Shown one piece after another: positions 42,835 through 53,063 of a stretch of 64,000 nt of DNA. The notes under the pieces were generated by a model that was not told the DNA's origin, made no database searches, and was given only the letters and a program-made list of their open reading frames with translations. This stretch comes from Adiantum capillus-veneris (Eukaryota > Streptophyta > Polypodiopsida > Polypodiales > Pteridaceae). A program made the translations under genes and the position numbers. Position 1 is the first letter of the stretch. Every line of letters starts with the position of its first letter. The DNA lies in NCBI GenBank assembly GCA_014529385.2, contig CM043965.1, positions 16,304,912 through 16,368,911 on the forward strand, given 5' to 3'.

Positions 42835-43383
42835 ATGGGCAGAAAATACAGTGGATTGGGAGATCCATACGACCACTTAGCAAGCTTTAAGCAAGTGCTA
42901 AGAGCAGAACGTATATTCGATTTCCATACTCAATTCGAGGGGTTTGGAATAACATTAGAAGGAAAAGCATTGACATGGTTCCAAAACATTCCACCAAGGT
43001 CAATCATGGACTTGAACACATTAGCTCAAGGATTTGTAGCTGCTTGTTCCAAAACGGGGATCAAACACAATATGGTAGCTCAAATCTACAGCTTTAAACA
43101 GAAACATGGTGAGTTTGTTAGGGATTGTGCAACTCAAATGGAACAATATATTGCCAGATGCCCAAGGCTAGAGATATCTGCAGAAGAATGGTTAGTATCA
43201 TTGTTTCAAGAGGGATTGTTAAACAAAGAACTTCATGCTATACTCTATAGCAAGAAGCATACAACCGTAGAAGAGTGTGTGTCAGATGCTATTGACTTAG
43301 GAGACAATTGTGATATTTTCAACGAAGAAGATGTCCCTAAGGATAACCAAAGTGAGAAAACAACATCCACCAAACCAACATAA
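42835..43383 (+). CDS. gag: Giant gag domain
   Basis: 182 codons with the Retrotrans_gag pattern: 'LGDPYDHLASFKQVL', 'FEGFGITLEGKALTWFQNIP', 'MDLNTLAQGFVAACS', 'IYSFKQKHGEFVRDC' and 'LFQEGLLNKELHAIL'. This part forms the capsid-like core of particles. The in-frame TAA at 43381 precedes an open frame in the same register, so one stop breaks the polyprotein. Confidence 0.82.
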   Translation: MGRKYSGLGDPYDHLASFKQVLRAERIFDFHTQFEGFGITLEGKALTWFQNIPPRSIMDLNTLAQGFVAACSKTGIKHNMVAQIYSFKQKHGEFVRDCATQMEQYIARCPRLEISAEEWLVSLFQEGLLNKELHAILYSKKHTTVEECVSDAIDLGDNCDIFNEEDVPKDNQSEKTTSTKPT

Positions 43384-44250
43384 GTGGAAACAGGTGCTAC
43401 TGCAGCACCACTTTCAGTAATAGAAGACACACTCAAAAGAATGAATGACATGATGAATAACATGCAAAAATCACCTATGAGGGGACCACAGCAAGCGATA
43501 CCTCAACAGGGACAACCAATTAGACCGCAGAAATGGTGTGCAATCAAGGGTAACTGGACCAACCATGAGACCAATGAGTGCTACTACCGACCAAAGTATG
43601 ATGGGAATGTTCAGTACATGCCCATGAGGCCACAGGGACAACCCATGATGTACAGATATCAGCCTAATATGGCACCAACTCAAAGACCACCGATGCGTAT
43701 GGAAAGACCTCAACCCGTGTTGGGTCAACAACCTTTGTATCCAGGACATAATGTAGTGCCTGTAAAGTACATGCATTCAGAAGGATTCATAGATGAACAA
43801 GCACTAGTCCCTGTTACAGCCTATGTTGAGCTTAGTCCATCTACCATAATGGTAGAAGGAGATTGGTATAATTCACATCCACCACCAATGGAAGAACCTG
43901 TGACTTATGCTCCACCAGAGCTTACACCAATGTATTATGTGGCTAATCAAGGTGTTAGACCTCCTATGGTAAGACCCATGATTTAGCCAAGAACAGGAAA
44001 CTGTCATAACTGTGGTGCAGATGATCATTGGAAAAATGAATTCCCAGAGCGTGACAAAAACCTCAAGATAGTTGAATATTATTGCATACAATGTTTCAAA
44101 AAGGGAGGACACTTCCCGGAAGATTGTCCTAAAAATCCTTTAAACAAAGGTAAAACAGTAGTGAACGTAGTCCAAGTGATACCTAGTAGCTCATCTGAGA
44201 GTGAACCGATTGTTTCAATCAAGGTAATCACTAGAGCCTAGGGTAAGAAA
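43384..44250 (+). pseudogene. gag: Giant gag C-terminal part with atypical zinc knuckles
   Basis: In register with the gag domain. A methionine-, proline- and glutamine-rich spacer, with 'CAIKGNWTNHETNECYYRP' as a first Cys/His cluster. After a stop at 43984-43986 come two knuckle-like motifs: CHNCGADDHWKNEF, with Phe where the last Cys is expected, and CIQCFKKGGHFPEDC, with five instead of four residues before His. Stops at 43984 and 44239. The nucleic-acid-binding role is inferred from position. Confidence 0.7.
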
Positions 44251-44269
44251 AAGAAACATAACTCCTCTG

Positions 44270-44800
44270 ATGATTCGGAGAATAAAAAAATTGCCTCTCA
44301 AAAGAAGAAGAACCAAAAGGTATGAGATGAGAAAACAGAAACAACGGGCTGAAATCGAGGAGAAATCAAAACAACTATTCCAGGAAAAGGTGAAAGAAAC
44401 TGGAAGCGAAGTCAAAGAAACAACCATGAAATCTAGAGGATCAATTTTGGTTGATAAAATTTTTGAGCCTATTAATGCAGCCTTGGAAGCCTACCAAGTA
44501 GGACTTAAAGCAGGCCAAAATATGGAAAACAAATGGAAAAACTATCCTTCTCCACACATGGAAGCAGCTAAGCTTGAAGCCTATCAAAATTTGGTAAGAA
44601 TCACGCAAAAGATGCTGGAAAAACAAAAACCCAAGCTCGAAAGTATGGCAAAACCTGAGGAGCTCGTGGTAAGAGACAATCAAGAAAAATTCGAAGCGGT
44701 GGTAAAACCCCACCTTGAAACAAAAGAGCCAGAACTTATAGTGTCGTACAACGAAGATGCCTTAAACAGAATTCCATTTGTAGAGGAAGACTGGCCATGA
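44270..44800 (+). CDS. Giant ORF B: lysine/glutamate-rich frame between gag and protease
   Basis: 176 codons. A very basic N-terminus ('KKLPLKRRRTKRYEMRKQKQ') runs into a glutamate/lysine-rich helix-like stretch. I do not recognise it. It probably belongs to the gag-protease linker, displaced by a frameshift near 44290. Confidence 0.5.
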   Translation: MIRRIKKLPLKRRRTKRYEMRKQKQRAEIEEKSKQLFQEKVKETGSEVKETTMKSRGSILVDKIFEPINAALEAYQVGLKAGQNMENKWKNYPSPHMEAAKLEAYQNLVRITQKMLEKQKPKLESMAKPEELVVRDNQEKFEAVVKPHLETKEPELIVSYNEDALNRIPFVEEDWP

Positions 44801-45600
44801 CACTTATGGAAAAAAGTTAGAGAGATCAATGATGGGAGACTAACTCTAAAGTTAGCTCCTATACAGGAAGTTTGGTTAGACAATCTACCTCTTGATATGG
44901 ACATGGATGTACAATCCTTGTATAAGGATTGCGGGTGTGAAGCATTAGGAATATCTAGACCATTGACCTTGAAAACATTACCCTCTTACTTGGGAGATTA
45001 TGAAGATAAATCCATAGTGTGTAAGACCACTCAAGTAAAAAGAGCGAAACAGACCCTAGAAGTAGACAACATCCATTCAATCATGCCTACAAATCCAATG
45101 CACTCTTACTTTGGGAGAACTATTAAAAATCAGACCATATTTATGGAATGATCTACAAAAAACCCTAGAGAAGGTGGGGATAACGGGGCTAATCGCAAAA
45201 AATTTCGGAAGATTGAAACACGAAATGGACAACAAAGAGATTCGATTTGTTCCAATGAACAAAGTCCGAGAATATTATGAAAGGGAAGAAGAAAACACCA
45301 CCCTTCCAGTGAAATATAATGACATTGAAACCATGGCAATACTGGATAGTGGGGCAGGCATAGCCATAGCCACGAAAGCAGTATAGGAATCCTGGGGACG
45401 ACCAGCCATTAGACAAACTCGAATGAAATAGCACTTGGCTGATGGACACATTGAAAGAGCCTTAGGACTGCTTGAAAAAATGATACTTAATTCTTGTGGG
45501 ATTGGATATCAACACACTTTTGCCATAGTAGACTTTGGAAAAAAACTCAATTACGAAATCATATTGGAAAAAACTTTCATGTGACAGGTACAGCTTATCC
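44801..45600 (+). pseudogene. pol: Giant protease 1 (DSGA retropepsin)
   Basis: Frames 44897-45151 and 45111-45386, shifted relative to one another. 'MAILDSGAGIAIATKAV' holds the active-site D-S-G-A. After a stop the same order as in the minus-strand relative follows: 'ESWGRPAIRQTRMK', 'DGHIERALGLLEKM' and 'HTFAIVDFGKKLNYEIILE'. A retropepsin acts as a dimer and cuts the polyprotein. Stops at 45384, 45429 and 45582. Confidence 0.8.
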
Positions 45601-45626
45601 AAGATTGGGGAAATAATTATCTGTAC

Positions 45627-46295
45627 TTGAAGCAAGTGGGAACTATAACAAGGGTTAATCTAAAAGATCACACTTATAGAGATGTCATGAAAATGCCCAT
45701 ACAAGAGTTCCATTCAGTCTCTTCGGCTGAAACTAAGCTTCCATCTTGGTTAAACAGAGACACTCCTATTTGGATGTGCGGAGCCTCAGAAAATGGGAGC
45801 TTAAAACGAAAAGAATGTATCTTAGAAAGGGATTGCACAGATGAAGCCTATGTACCTGAACCCTTTCCAGAGCATTTTTTTGAGCCATTTGAGTGGACTC
45901 AAACTTTAGCGACAATGGATGTATGTGTGAATACGTCTATGCCTACTCAGTTTTGCAATGAGGATGGCTATGACATAATTCCCATACAAATGATATCAAC
46001 CCTCCACATGGAAGATGTATCAACCCTCCACACTGAAGATGTATCTCTAAGTGGAGCAGTTAAGTTTTCCATCCTAGATGGTGAACCAATGGCTAATTGG
46101 ATTAGTGGATGTCGTTTAAAGAAGTACAATCTGCCACTAACCAATGAATTGCTAGAAAGGATGCATGCAGCTAAGCAAACAAAGATAAAACAACAGCAGA
46201 GGAAGCCCAAGAAGAATCTCGGCTTTGAGTACTCAAAAGGAAAGCTGCTCTCAAGAATCAACAAATACCTATTCCTATCAACACCCTGGAAATAG
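45627..46295 (+). CDS. Giant ORF C: protease-RT-type linker
   Basis: 222 codons starting 'MKQVGTITRVNLKDHTYRDV', continuous in sense with protease 1. 'DEAYVPEPFPEHFFEPFE' and 'TLATMDVCVNTSMPTQFC' match the linker of the minus-strand relative, where RT follows. A duplicated 'STLHMEDV/STLHTEDV' is present. Here the frame ends with a basic tail ('KTKIKQQQRKPKKNLGF') and no RT comes next. Confidence 0.65.
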   Translation: MKQVGTITRVNLKDHTYRDVMKMPIQEFHSVSSAETKLPSWLNRDTPIWMCGASENGSLKRKECILERDCTDEAYVPEPFPEHFFEPFEWTQTLATMDVCVNTSMPTQFCNEDGYDIIPIQMISTLHMEDVSTLHTEDVSLSGAVKFSILDGEPMANWISGCRLKKYNLPLTNELLERMHAAKQTKIKQQQRKPKKNLGFEYSKGKLLSRINKYLFLSTPWK

Positions 46296-46379
46296 ATGAC
46301 TGACAATGGGAATTGCCTAAAGATGCAGTGTCAACAGCTGATGAATGGTTAGATAGGATCTTCGCATCAAAGTAAAACT

Positions 46380-46740
46380 CAACAATCATAGTGCAAATTC
46401 ATTGGTTGATACAGGAGCTTGAGTAGATGCTGTCAGTTATTCCACGTACAAGAAAGCAACAAGTCAGTATTTGGCAGCAGGTATCAAAGGATGCAACAAG
46501 AACCCAACACCAACATTGGGAGTAGTCAACTTGAATGTGATAGTACATGGATGCTCGTGTCCTCTCAGTTTGTATGCTTACCAGATGAACACATGAATGA
46601 GACAATGATACTTGGAATCTCATGGATGCGGATGTACAACGCAGTACCAGATTGGGATACGAATCAACTCAAGCTATCACCTAAAGACAGACAACTCATT
46701 ATTCCAATGCACCAGGCAAAGACGAATGGAAAGTAGGTTA
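46380..46740 (+). pseudogene. Giant protease-2-like motif
   Basis: In one frame 'NSLVDTGA', a stop, then 'VDAVSYSTYKKATSQYLAAG', 'GVVNLNVIVHGC'. After a shift, 'HMNETMILGISWMRMYNAVP' and 'DWDTNQLKLSPK'. The D-T-G-A start and the ILG-W-L ... DW end are retropepsin landmarks at the right spacing. It is distinct from protease 1, about 1 kb upstream. One stop and one frameshift. Confidence 0.7.
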
Positions 46741-48284
46741 CCAGCAGAATATATCACGGAGCAATCAATCTTCTCCATCCTACCGACAAGAAAATGCTAC
46801 AAGTAGCATGCAAGGAGTCAGAAAATTTGAGTACCAAAAGCACAGCTTAAGGACAAGCCGATTCAAATTTGGGTGTCCAAAACATCATCGACAAAACCAA
46901 AGACGGTTCCAAAGGTCAAAACACAGAGACGAGCATCTTCGAGCAAGGAACCTAACACAAAATGGATTTGGAAGAAAAAGAATCCTTATCTTCTCCGCAA
47001 AACTGGAATCAAGCAATAGAGAGTTAAGTCTTAGAAACCTCAACCACACCATTCTGACCAAGACAAACCAAGATATCAATGGCGGGTAAAAGCTCGATAA
47101 CAGTCATTGTTGATACCAAAATCTCAAGAAATCAGTGTGTTAAAGCATCCTGATGGTACAATCAAGCAAAGAGCACACTAGCTACAAGATTTTCCCTTCG
47201 GAAGATAGCATCAGAAAGCCTCGACATCAGAAACCCTTGAGTTAATTACTCAAGACCCAACTCTTGTGCAGCATAATGGTTTAAACTGCATTGATCTTCA
47301 AAGCATGGTAGAGCCAACCAAGGCTATGCATAGACACAATTGTTCAACGAGTACTCCATCTAGGAGGGGTGGAAGGGTAGTAAGTAATTAAGGACAATGT
47401 TTGAAGATGGAGGAAAAAGTTTGATGTTAACGTGTGATTTTTTTTGCAAAATTACCTAATAATTCCCATATAATTCATCAACATAGGAAATTTAACTAAT
47501 AATATCCTCTATGAGTGTAAATAGTGTATATACTATCAGAAAAGCATCAAAAATAATCCTTTTTGTTATTTTTCATCATTTTTCTTGATATTGAGATTTA
47601 AAAATAGAGAAATCTAACAAAAACCAATAAAGCTGTGTTTTTCAATGGATTTTCTTAATTATTGGATTTTCACTTTTCTTTTTTAGTGCATTTTGTTATT
47701 TTCTTTGATTTTTCTAATAAACAAGTCAAAAGTTAATAATAAATAGCAAAGGAACTCATATGGAAAAACTGAAGACACGGTGGTGATCAGAAACACAAGG
47801 CAGATAAGCACAAAAAATTTCAATCAAATCGACAGATGAAAGCGGGAAGCCTAAATTGGGCGGCCGGACCTACTTTTGTAGAATTCTTGCAGAATGAGCT
47901 ACAAGGAGGAAAACTTTTGAGTTTAACATAGATTTCACAGCCTAGTAGGACTAACAGGGGAATTTGGGGAAAAATTCGGGAAGTCCGAGTATAGATACCC
48001 AAGGTAGGCTAAAATCACCTCATTTCCACTTGGTGCCTTTGGAGAGAGAGCTTTTCGATCGTCCACAGTCACCTGTTTTCAGCACCCTCTCACACGAGAC
48101 ATGAGGGGTAAGTTCTATACTTATTGGTGATCCATTTTGTACGACCAAGTAGCTAGTCTAAACCCCTGGAAAAAACCCTAGAATCCGAGCAGTGCACGAA
48201 GACCTACAACCAAAAATTGACCATAGCGGCCTGTCAACTCAACCAAATGGGATGAGATTTGAATTGTAGCATGCCCCAACATAA
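46741..48284 (+). other. Giant, middle region, mostly non-coding
   Basis: Short basic frames at 46808-47089, including an 'IWVSK ... KWIWKKKNPYL' string resembling the WVPK frame at 30455-31024, then about 1.2 kb AT-rich without frames. TTTTCAG near 48080 and ATGAGGG|GTAAGTTC at about 48101-48115 resemble splice acceptor and donor sites. Confidence 0.45.
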
Positions 48285-48581
48285 TTGAACACCTCTATAT
48301 CAGCAATTGACCATTTGGCAAGGGTCGAGGGGGTCCCAAGTAGAAAAGCTAGGTTTTGGCAGATGCCAGAATTGCATTCTGACTCCACAGACAACTTACC
48401 TATGAGGTCTATATACAACGTATATGATTGGTTTTATAAAATCAATCAAGCCAAGCCCTCGAAAAGCAGAAAACATCTTGAAGGCTACAAAGCGTCAAAA
48501 TCGATATACGAGGTCAAACTGACTCCAAATGGGCCAAAATTGGATGAGTTGCTTCACACTATGTTGCGGACAAGTCCATAG
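48285..48581 (+). CDS. Giant ORF D: 98-codon frame, unrecognised
   Basis: Open frame with mixed composition ('VYDWFYKINQAKPSKSRKHL'). No motif recognised. It could be chance or a remnant. Confidence 0.25.
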   Translation: MNTSISAIDHLARVEGVPSRKARFWQMPELHSDSTDNLPMRSIYNVYDWFYKINQAKPSKSRKHLEGYKASKSIYEVKLTPNGPKLDELLHTMLRTSP

Positions 48582-48768
48582 CCTCAAAAGTGACTAACCA
48601 ACTCTATAGGTCATGTAGTCACAAAAATCGGTGATTTCAGAGTCGACAAAGCACAGAGTGATTCCGGCAAGACCAAATTTTACCAAATTCAATTTAGGAC
48701 TTGTTTTAGGTGTATAGAATGTGTTTAGGTCAAAATTTTCAAGTTTTGCAAGAAAATGTTGATTGCTA
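48582..48768 (+). other. Giant, lead-in to second palindrome array
   Basis: AT-rich, non-coding. Resembles the spacer type of array 1 ('caagaccaaattttaccaaa'-like words). Confidence 0.35.
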
Positions 48769-49368
48769 TAAATAATCGTCGTGATTATTTACTTTTGCAA
48801 TATTTTGGCTTGAAAATTGTATCATCACCTCACATATCACTTGAACACACCTATTACATGCCAAAATTCAAGTATGAGCCAAAATGATCAACTATAACTT
48901 GAGAAATTGTCAAAAAACGCAAAGAAGTCCTTGCAAGCCAAATTCTGAGTTATAAGCCACATTTTTAATCCAAATCACCTCATATCACATACACAGGGTC
49001 TATACCATGCCTAGAACCAAGTTGTTCCAAAAAATGTTCATTTTGATGAAAAAGTTAATAATCACGATTATCTACTTTTTGGCCAAGATGAGGAAAATTT
49101 GCAACTTTGCCATCATGGGACCAAAGTACATGATGTCCTAAGCCCACTAGCCAAGTTTGAACAAATTGGAGCTCAAAATCTCAAAATTCCTTTACATCTA
49201 CTGTTTCAGAGACCTAAAGCCTAAATCTGGCACCATTTTCATCTTGTGCACTCAAATGAGCCCATATTTCACTCAGAGTATGTATTTGGTATATACTTCA
49301 AGCCTATAATGTCAAATTTGCAAAAATTTGAAAACATTACTCAGTTGTAAATAATCACAATTATTTAC
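48769..49368 (+). repeat. Palindrome array 2 in Giant (three units of about 290 bp)
   Basis: The same palindrome as in array 1, at 48769-48792 (centre CGTCGTG, three bases longer), 49054-49075 (TTAATAATCACGATTATCTA) and 49347-49368 (AAATAATCACAATTATTT). Spacings are 285 and 293 bp, matching array 1. It lies just before the third coding block. Confidence 0.88.
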
Positions 49369-49549
49369 TTTTGTTGCAAATTTTTGTTTTGACTTCATAA
49401 TTTTGATCTTTACATGTTTTTATGGATCTATGCATGTTCAAAAATTGATTTCAAGCAAATTGGACTCAATTTGTCAGCATTTTAGACTGGAGGACATTTC
49501 AGAGAAAAATATGCCAAAATTTCTAACTTTGATACTCTATTCACTTAAT

Positions 49550-49556
49550 AGGAGCC
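49550..49556 (+). promoter_or_regulatory. Candidate splice acceptor before Giant third coding block
   Basis: TTCACTTAATAG|GAGCC ends 5 bp before the ATG at 49557. Together with donors at 39317, 41798 or 48108 it could make a subgenomic RNA. Consensus fit only. Confidence 0.3.
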
Positions 49557-50041
49557 ATGCAAGCTGCAGAGAAAGACAAGAAGAAGCTCTCGCAAAAGGA
49601 GAAGCTACAAGAACTACCACCACATCAACTGGACCCAGTTCACTCAAATCTGGCAAAGCTACCTATCTGTCAAGAGAACAATTGGAAGAACAACACCACA
49701 GTGTTCATAGGTAGATTTAAAAGTGAAGATGGACATCAGGACGTAGAATTGCAACTTCTACCAAAAGAAGTATATGATGTCGTTTCAAAGCCGAAGACCA
49801 AAGAAGCCAACTGAAGGCTGGGACTCAGAGATTTTTACGAACAAGAGCCATGTGGAGTGGATTTCCAAAAAACTTATGAGCTCTTGTCCACGATCAAAGA
49901 AGATAGAACCGCCCAAATCTCTGACCAGCAAGGGAACAAAGTCAAAGTGGTGATAACAAAAGAGATAGTGGAAAAAGCTACAAAAATGGAGTTTAAAATC
50001 TAGCGGGTAAAACCATATCATGTAGCATATCTATGGAAAGA
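49557..50041 (+). CDS. Giant third coding block, part 1
   Basis: The frame from ATG at 49557 (85 codons) continues past one stop in related register to about 50003. Basic start ('MQAAEKDKKKLSQKEKLQEL'), then 'VELQLLPKEVYDVVSKPKTK', 'DFYEQEPCGVDFQKTYELLS' and 'VKVVITKEIVEKATKM'. A globular-looking composition, no family recognised. In Athila-like elements an env-like frame lies downstream of pol; whether this is related cannot be told here. Confidence 0.5.
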
Positions 50042-50422
50042 GCTCAGTGTGTAGATTGTAGATTTGTGATCTCCGCTCAAATCGTAAATCATATGTGGAA
50101 GTTATGAAAGACCAAAAATCATAAAATTGGCCACCTCCTTTTTGGGGGGAAAAGTGCATCCTTTGACCACTCTTACACATCTCTTACACACTCACCATTC
50201 TTGCACATATTGCGTACACCTATTCATCAAAATGTAAATCACCTCCATAAGCTCATGGAAAATAAAGAGGCTCTCCTACACCCCATCCTCTTCCTAATGT
50301 GTGGATATTCTAGGGGACAAGAAAAAAAATTTGCAAGGGGGAGGTTGGGGAGTAGCACTATGGCGCATGGGGAAAACTCCATTGATGGCAAGAAGTCGCT
50401 CACGTGCCATAGTTCTACTTCT

Positions 50423-50485
<63 letters not shown>

Positions 50486-51680
50486 TGAGGGAATAAATTC
50501 AAAAGAAAGAATCAAAGAAACATTACACATCTAAAACTAATGTGTCAGGGATGCCAAAACATATTGGTTCCAATCAAAAAACTTCGAAAGCATCGCACGC
50601 TTGCACTTCAAATCCCAATGCATCTAGAAAGCAATCTACCCAATGCATCTCCATCAAAGCATCATGTTGACTTGAGAAAGGTGTGTATGTACCAAACTTC
50701 ATTGCAAGAAAGATTATGTAACTGTATGCTCGATGATGCACATCTTGCTCTTGCTGAAGCGGTTAACTTTTTCTAATGTCCCTGATCATCAAAGATCAAT
50801 GACTAGGAGAGCTCAACACACCCACTTTGACTTTGCAATGCAAAGTGGAGGATTGATCAAGTGAGCTACCCTAACTCTATGTATCTTAGAGTGTGGTCAC
50901 CCTAAGAGGGGTTGCTTATCCACTCCAAAATCACAATGGCTAGAACCCTTGGTTCATAGACTGATGCTTTTTTCTCATTGAGTGCGACGCACAGCCGTGA
51001 GACAATTCCCTAAGGTTGGGAATTAATTCTACATTAGCTAATGTCGTCTAATAAATCCACTTGTGAAAAGCACCCGACTTATAGAGTCCAACTGTTCGAC
51101 GATTGGTTCTAGACCAACTCCCACTTTCCACCCCACACACACTCTCATCTTTGTTTCCTAACTACTACCACACTGTGTAACATTTACAAGAAATTCCAGA
51201 ATTAATTTTTGACACAATTTTCATTCTAACAATTATATTTCACACATCACCAAGACAATCTTTCCTCAGCCAGTTCTACTAAAAAGAGCCTACTTATTTA
51301 ACTTAACTGTTGATCACGGCCGACCTGCAACAATAGGGTTTTCTCTACACCAATGGAGCCTTTGTGCAAAGGTTTTCTTATTCATACTCAATTATTTAAT
51401 TCAAGGCAACAACCCTCTTGGGACACCAACTCGGCATCGTGCACCAACTTATCATTAGCACCAACACGGCATCACGCAACAACGTGGCATGGGCACTGAC
51501 CCACATCGTGCACCAACACGGCATGGACACCAACCTGCATCGCTCACCAGCGCGACATCAAGCTTCCATCCAATTATTTTAGTCTCTATTAAAAAACATA
51601 ATCCATTTTTACTCCCCCCCAAAGTTGATGCAAACAACATCCTTAACTGCCAACAGAAGGAATGACAATGAGGGCAAGAG
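50042..51680 (+). other. Giant, non-coding stretch with (GA)n
   Basis: No recognised frames. It splits the third coding block. The GA tract is at 50424-50483. Near 51420-51560 a word 'CACCAAC.CGGCATC' recurs (short degenerate repeats: ACTCGGCATCGTGCACCAAC-type). Confidence 0.5.
50424..50483. repeat. (GA)n microsatellite in Giant
   Basis: Thirty GA units without interruption. Confidence 0.98.
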
Positions 51681-53063
51681 ATGACGGCAGGAACTTTCAC
51701 CAAGGAAATCCCCGCTGCGATATTTGCCGATGTCATCCAGAAACAGGTGGAGGAACCTGCAAGATTATATCATCAGCACTTTCACTTCCTCGCCAAGAGA
51801 CTGCCAAGGTATACGACACCCAATCATGCGGTTGCCACAACCTTTACACAAGTTCTCAAATCAACAACCAGGCAACCAATTGACCATGCACAGTACGTGT
51901 TGTCCACAATGAAGGGGAAAAAAAAAGAGGGAAAATAATATATCTGGGAGCACCAGAGGTTCTAACCAGAATTGCCTACCATGCTATCGACATGGCCAAC
52001 AACTTGCCGCCTGCCCCAGATCAGAACACTTGGATTGTGTCAGCACAACCTTCCCCTCAAGCCATAAGATCTACCAAGAGAACATACAAGTCTGATGAAG
52101 ATTCTATTGAGAGCTCGCCAGAATGCCATAGTAGTGAAAGCTTTGATAATGAGGAAAAACGATCATGAAGGGAAGAGATGAAAAGAAAAGTTGTGACAAC
52201 ACATCAGGAGGAGCCGCAACAAAAATAGGCCAGGTTTGAAAGAGAAAAGAACTGCTATGAGCGCAGCCGCCAAGCACAAGGTAAGGACCCGGCAAAGTGG
52301 GTACCAATTGAATTGAAAGGACCAAGAACAAAGCACCATGCCAGGAAACAGGCAGAAGATCCCACTGAGTTACTGGAAAAAATATATCAAAAAGCAGAAG
52401 CTTTGAAGTTGAAAGAAGCCCAAGAAGCGGAATGAAAAGCTAAAGAGGTGGCAAAGCAGCAAAAGCAAGCAGAGGAAGCAACTGCACAAGGAGAAGCACA
52501 GCATGAACGAGGTGATAGGTCTCCCCGATATTCTTCACCTGCTTTAGAATAGCATGATCACCCCATGCCAAGCCCACCACCATCATCAGCAGATAAAGCC
52601 CCAGAAATTGAGCCCACAAAGGAGACGAAGCCTTACCAAAGAGAAGTAGTTGAATCGGCACAACAGGCAACTACTACACAAGAGCAACACAAAGAGAAAG
52701 AGCCAAAGCCAAAAAGGGTAGCAAGTCCTGCATCAGAGGACACCACAAAGTTTGAACAAACAAGAGAACAAGATTCTGAGGAAACACCTTCTACCTCTAC
52801 ATAGCAAGAAAAGGCCGAGGCATTCACGAAGCCTCAAGATGAACAAGCGGAAGAAGACTAGCTACAGCCTCAAGGGCAAGAACCCGGGGGATTCACTCTA
52901 TATACAAAAGAGGATGCCACCTGCGAGCGGACAACTTTGATAAAACCCCTATATACGACCCATATTAAAGAGTATGACCCCCCTTTCTACTCTTATACAA
53001 AAATCAATGAAGAAAACTATCGTACCCCTATCTTACATATAAAATTTAGGTCTCACATGATCT
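51681..53063 (+). pseudogene. Giant third coding block, part 2
   Basis: Frame 51681-51938 ('AAIFADVIQKQVEEPARLYH', 'TTFTQVLKSTTRQPIDHAQY') is followed by frames that read on with stops to about 53063: 'EVLTRIAYHAIDMANNLPPA', then a long glutamine-, glutamate- and lysine-rich disordered region ('AKEVAKQQKQAEEATAQGEA'), then 'NEENYRTPILHIKFRSHMI'. No known domain recognised. Low-complexity composition resembles linker regions of retroelement accessory proteins. Confidence 0.5.

Noticed and set aside
40557-49368. Regularly spaced palindromes as a CRISPR-like array
   Set aside because: Spacing of about 290 bp, eukaryotic retroelement context, and spacers that are themselves related; not a CRISPR.
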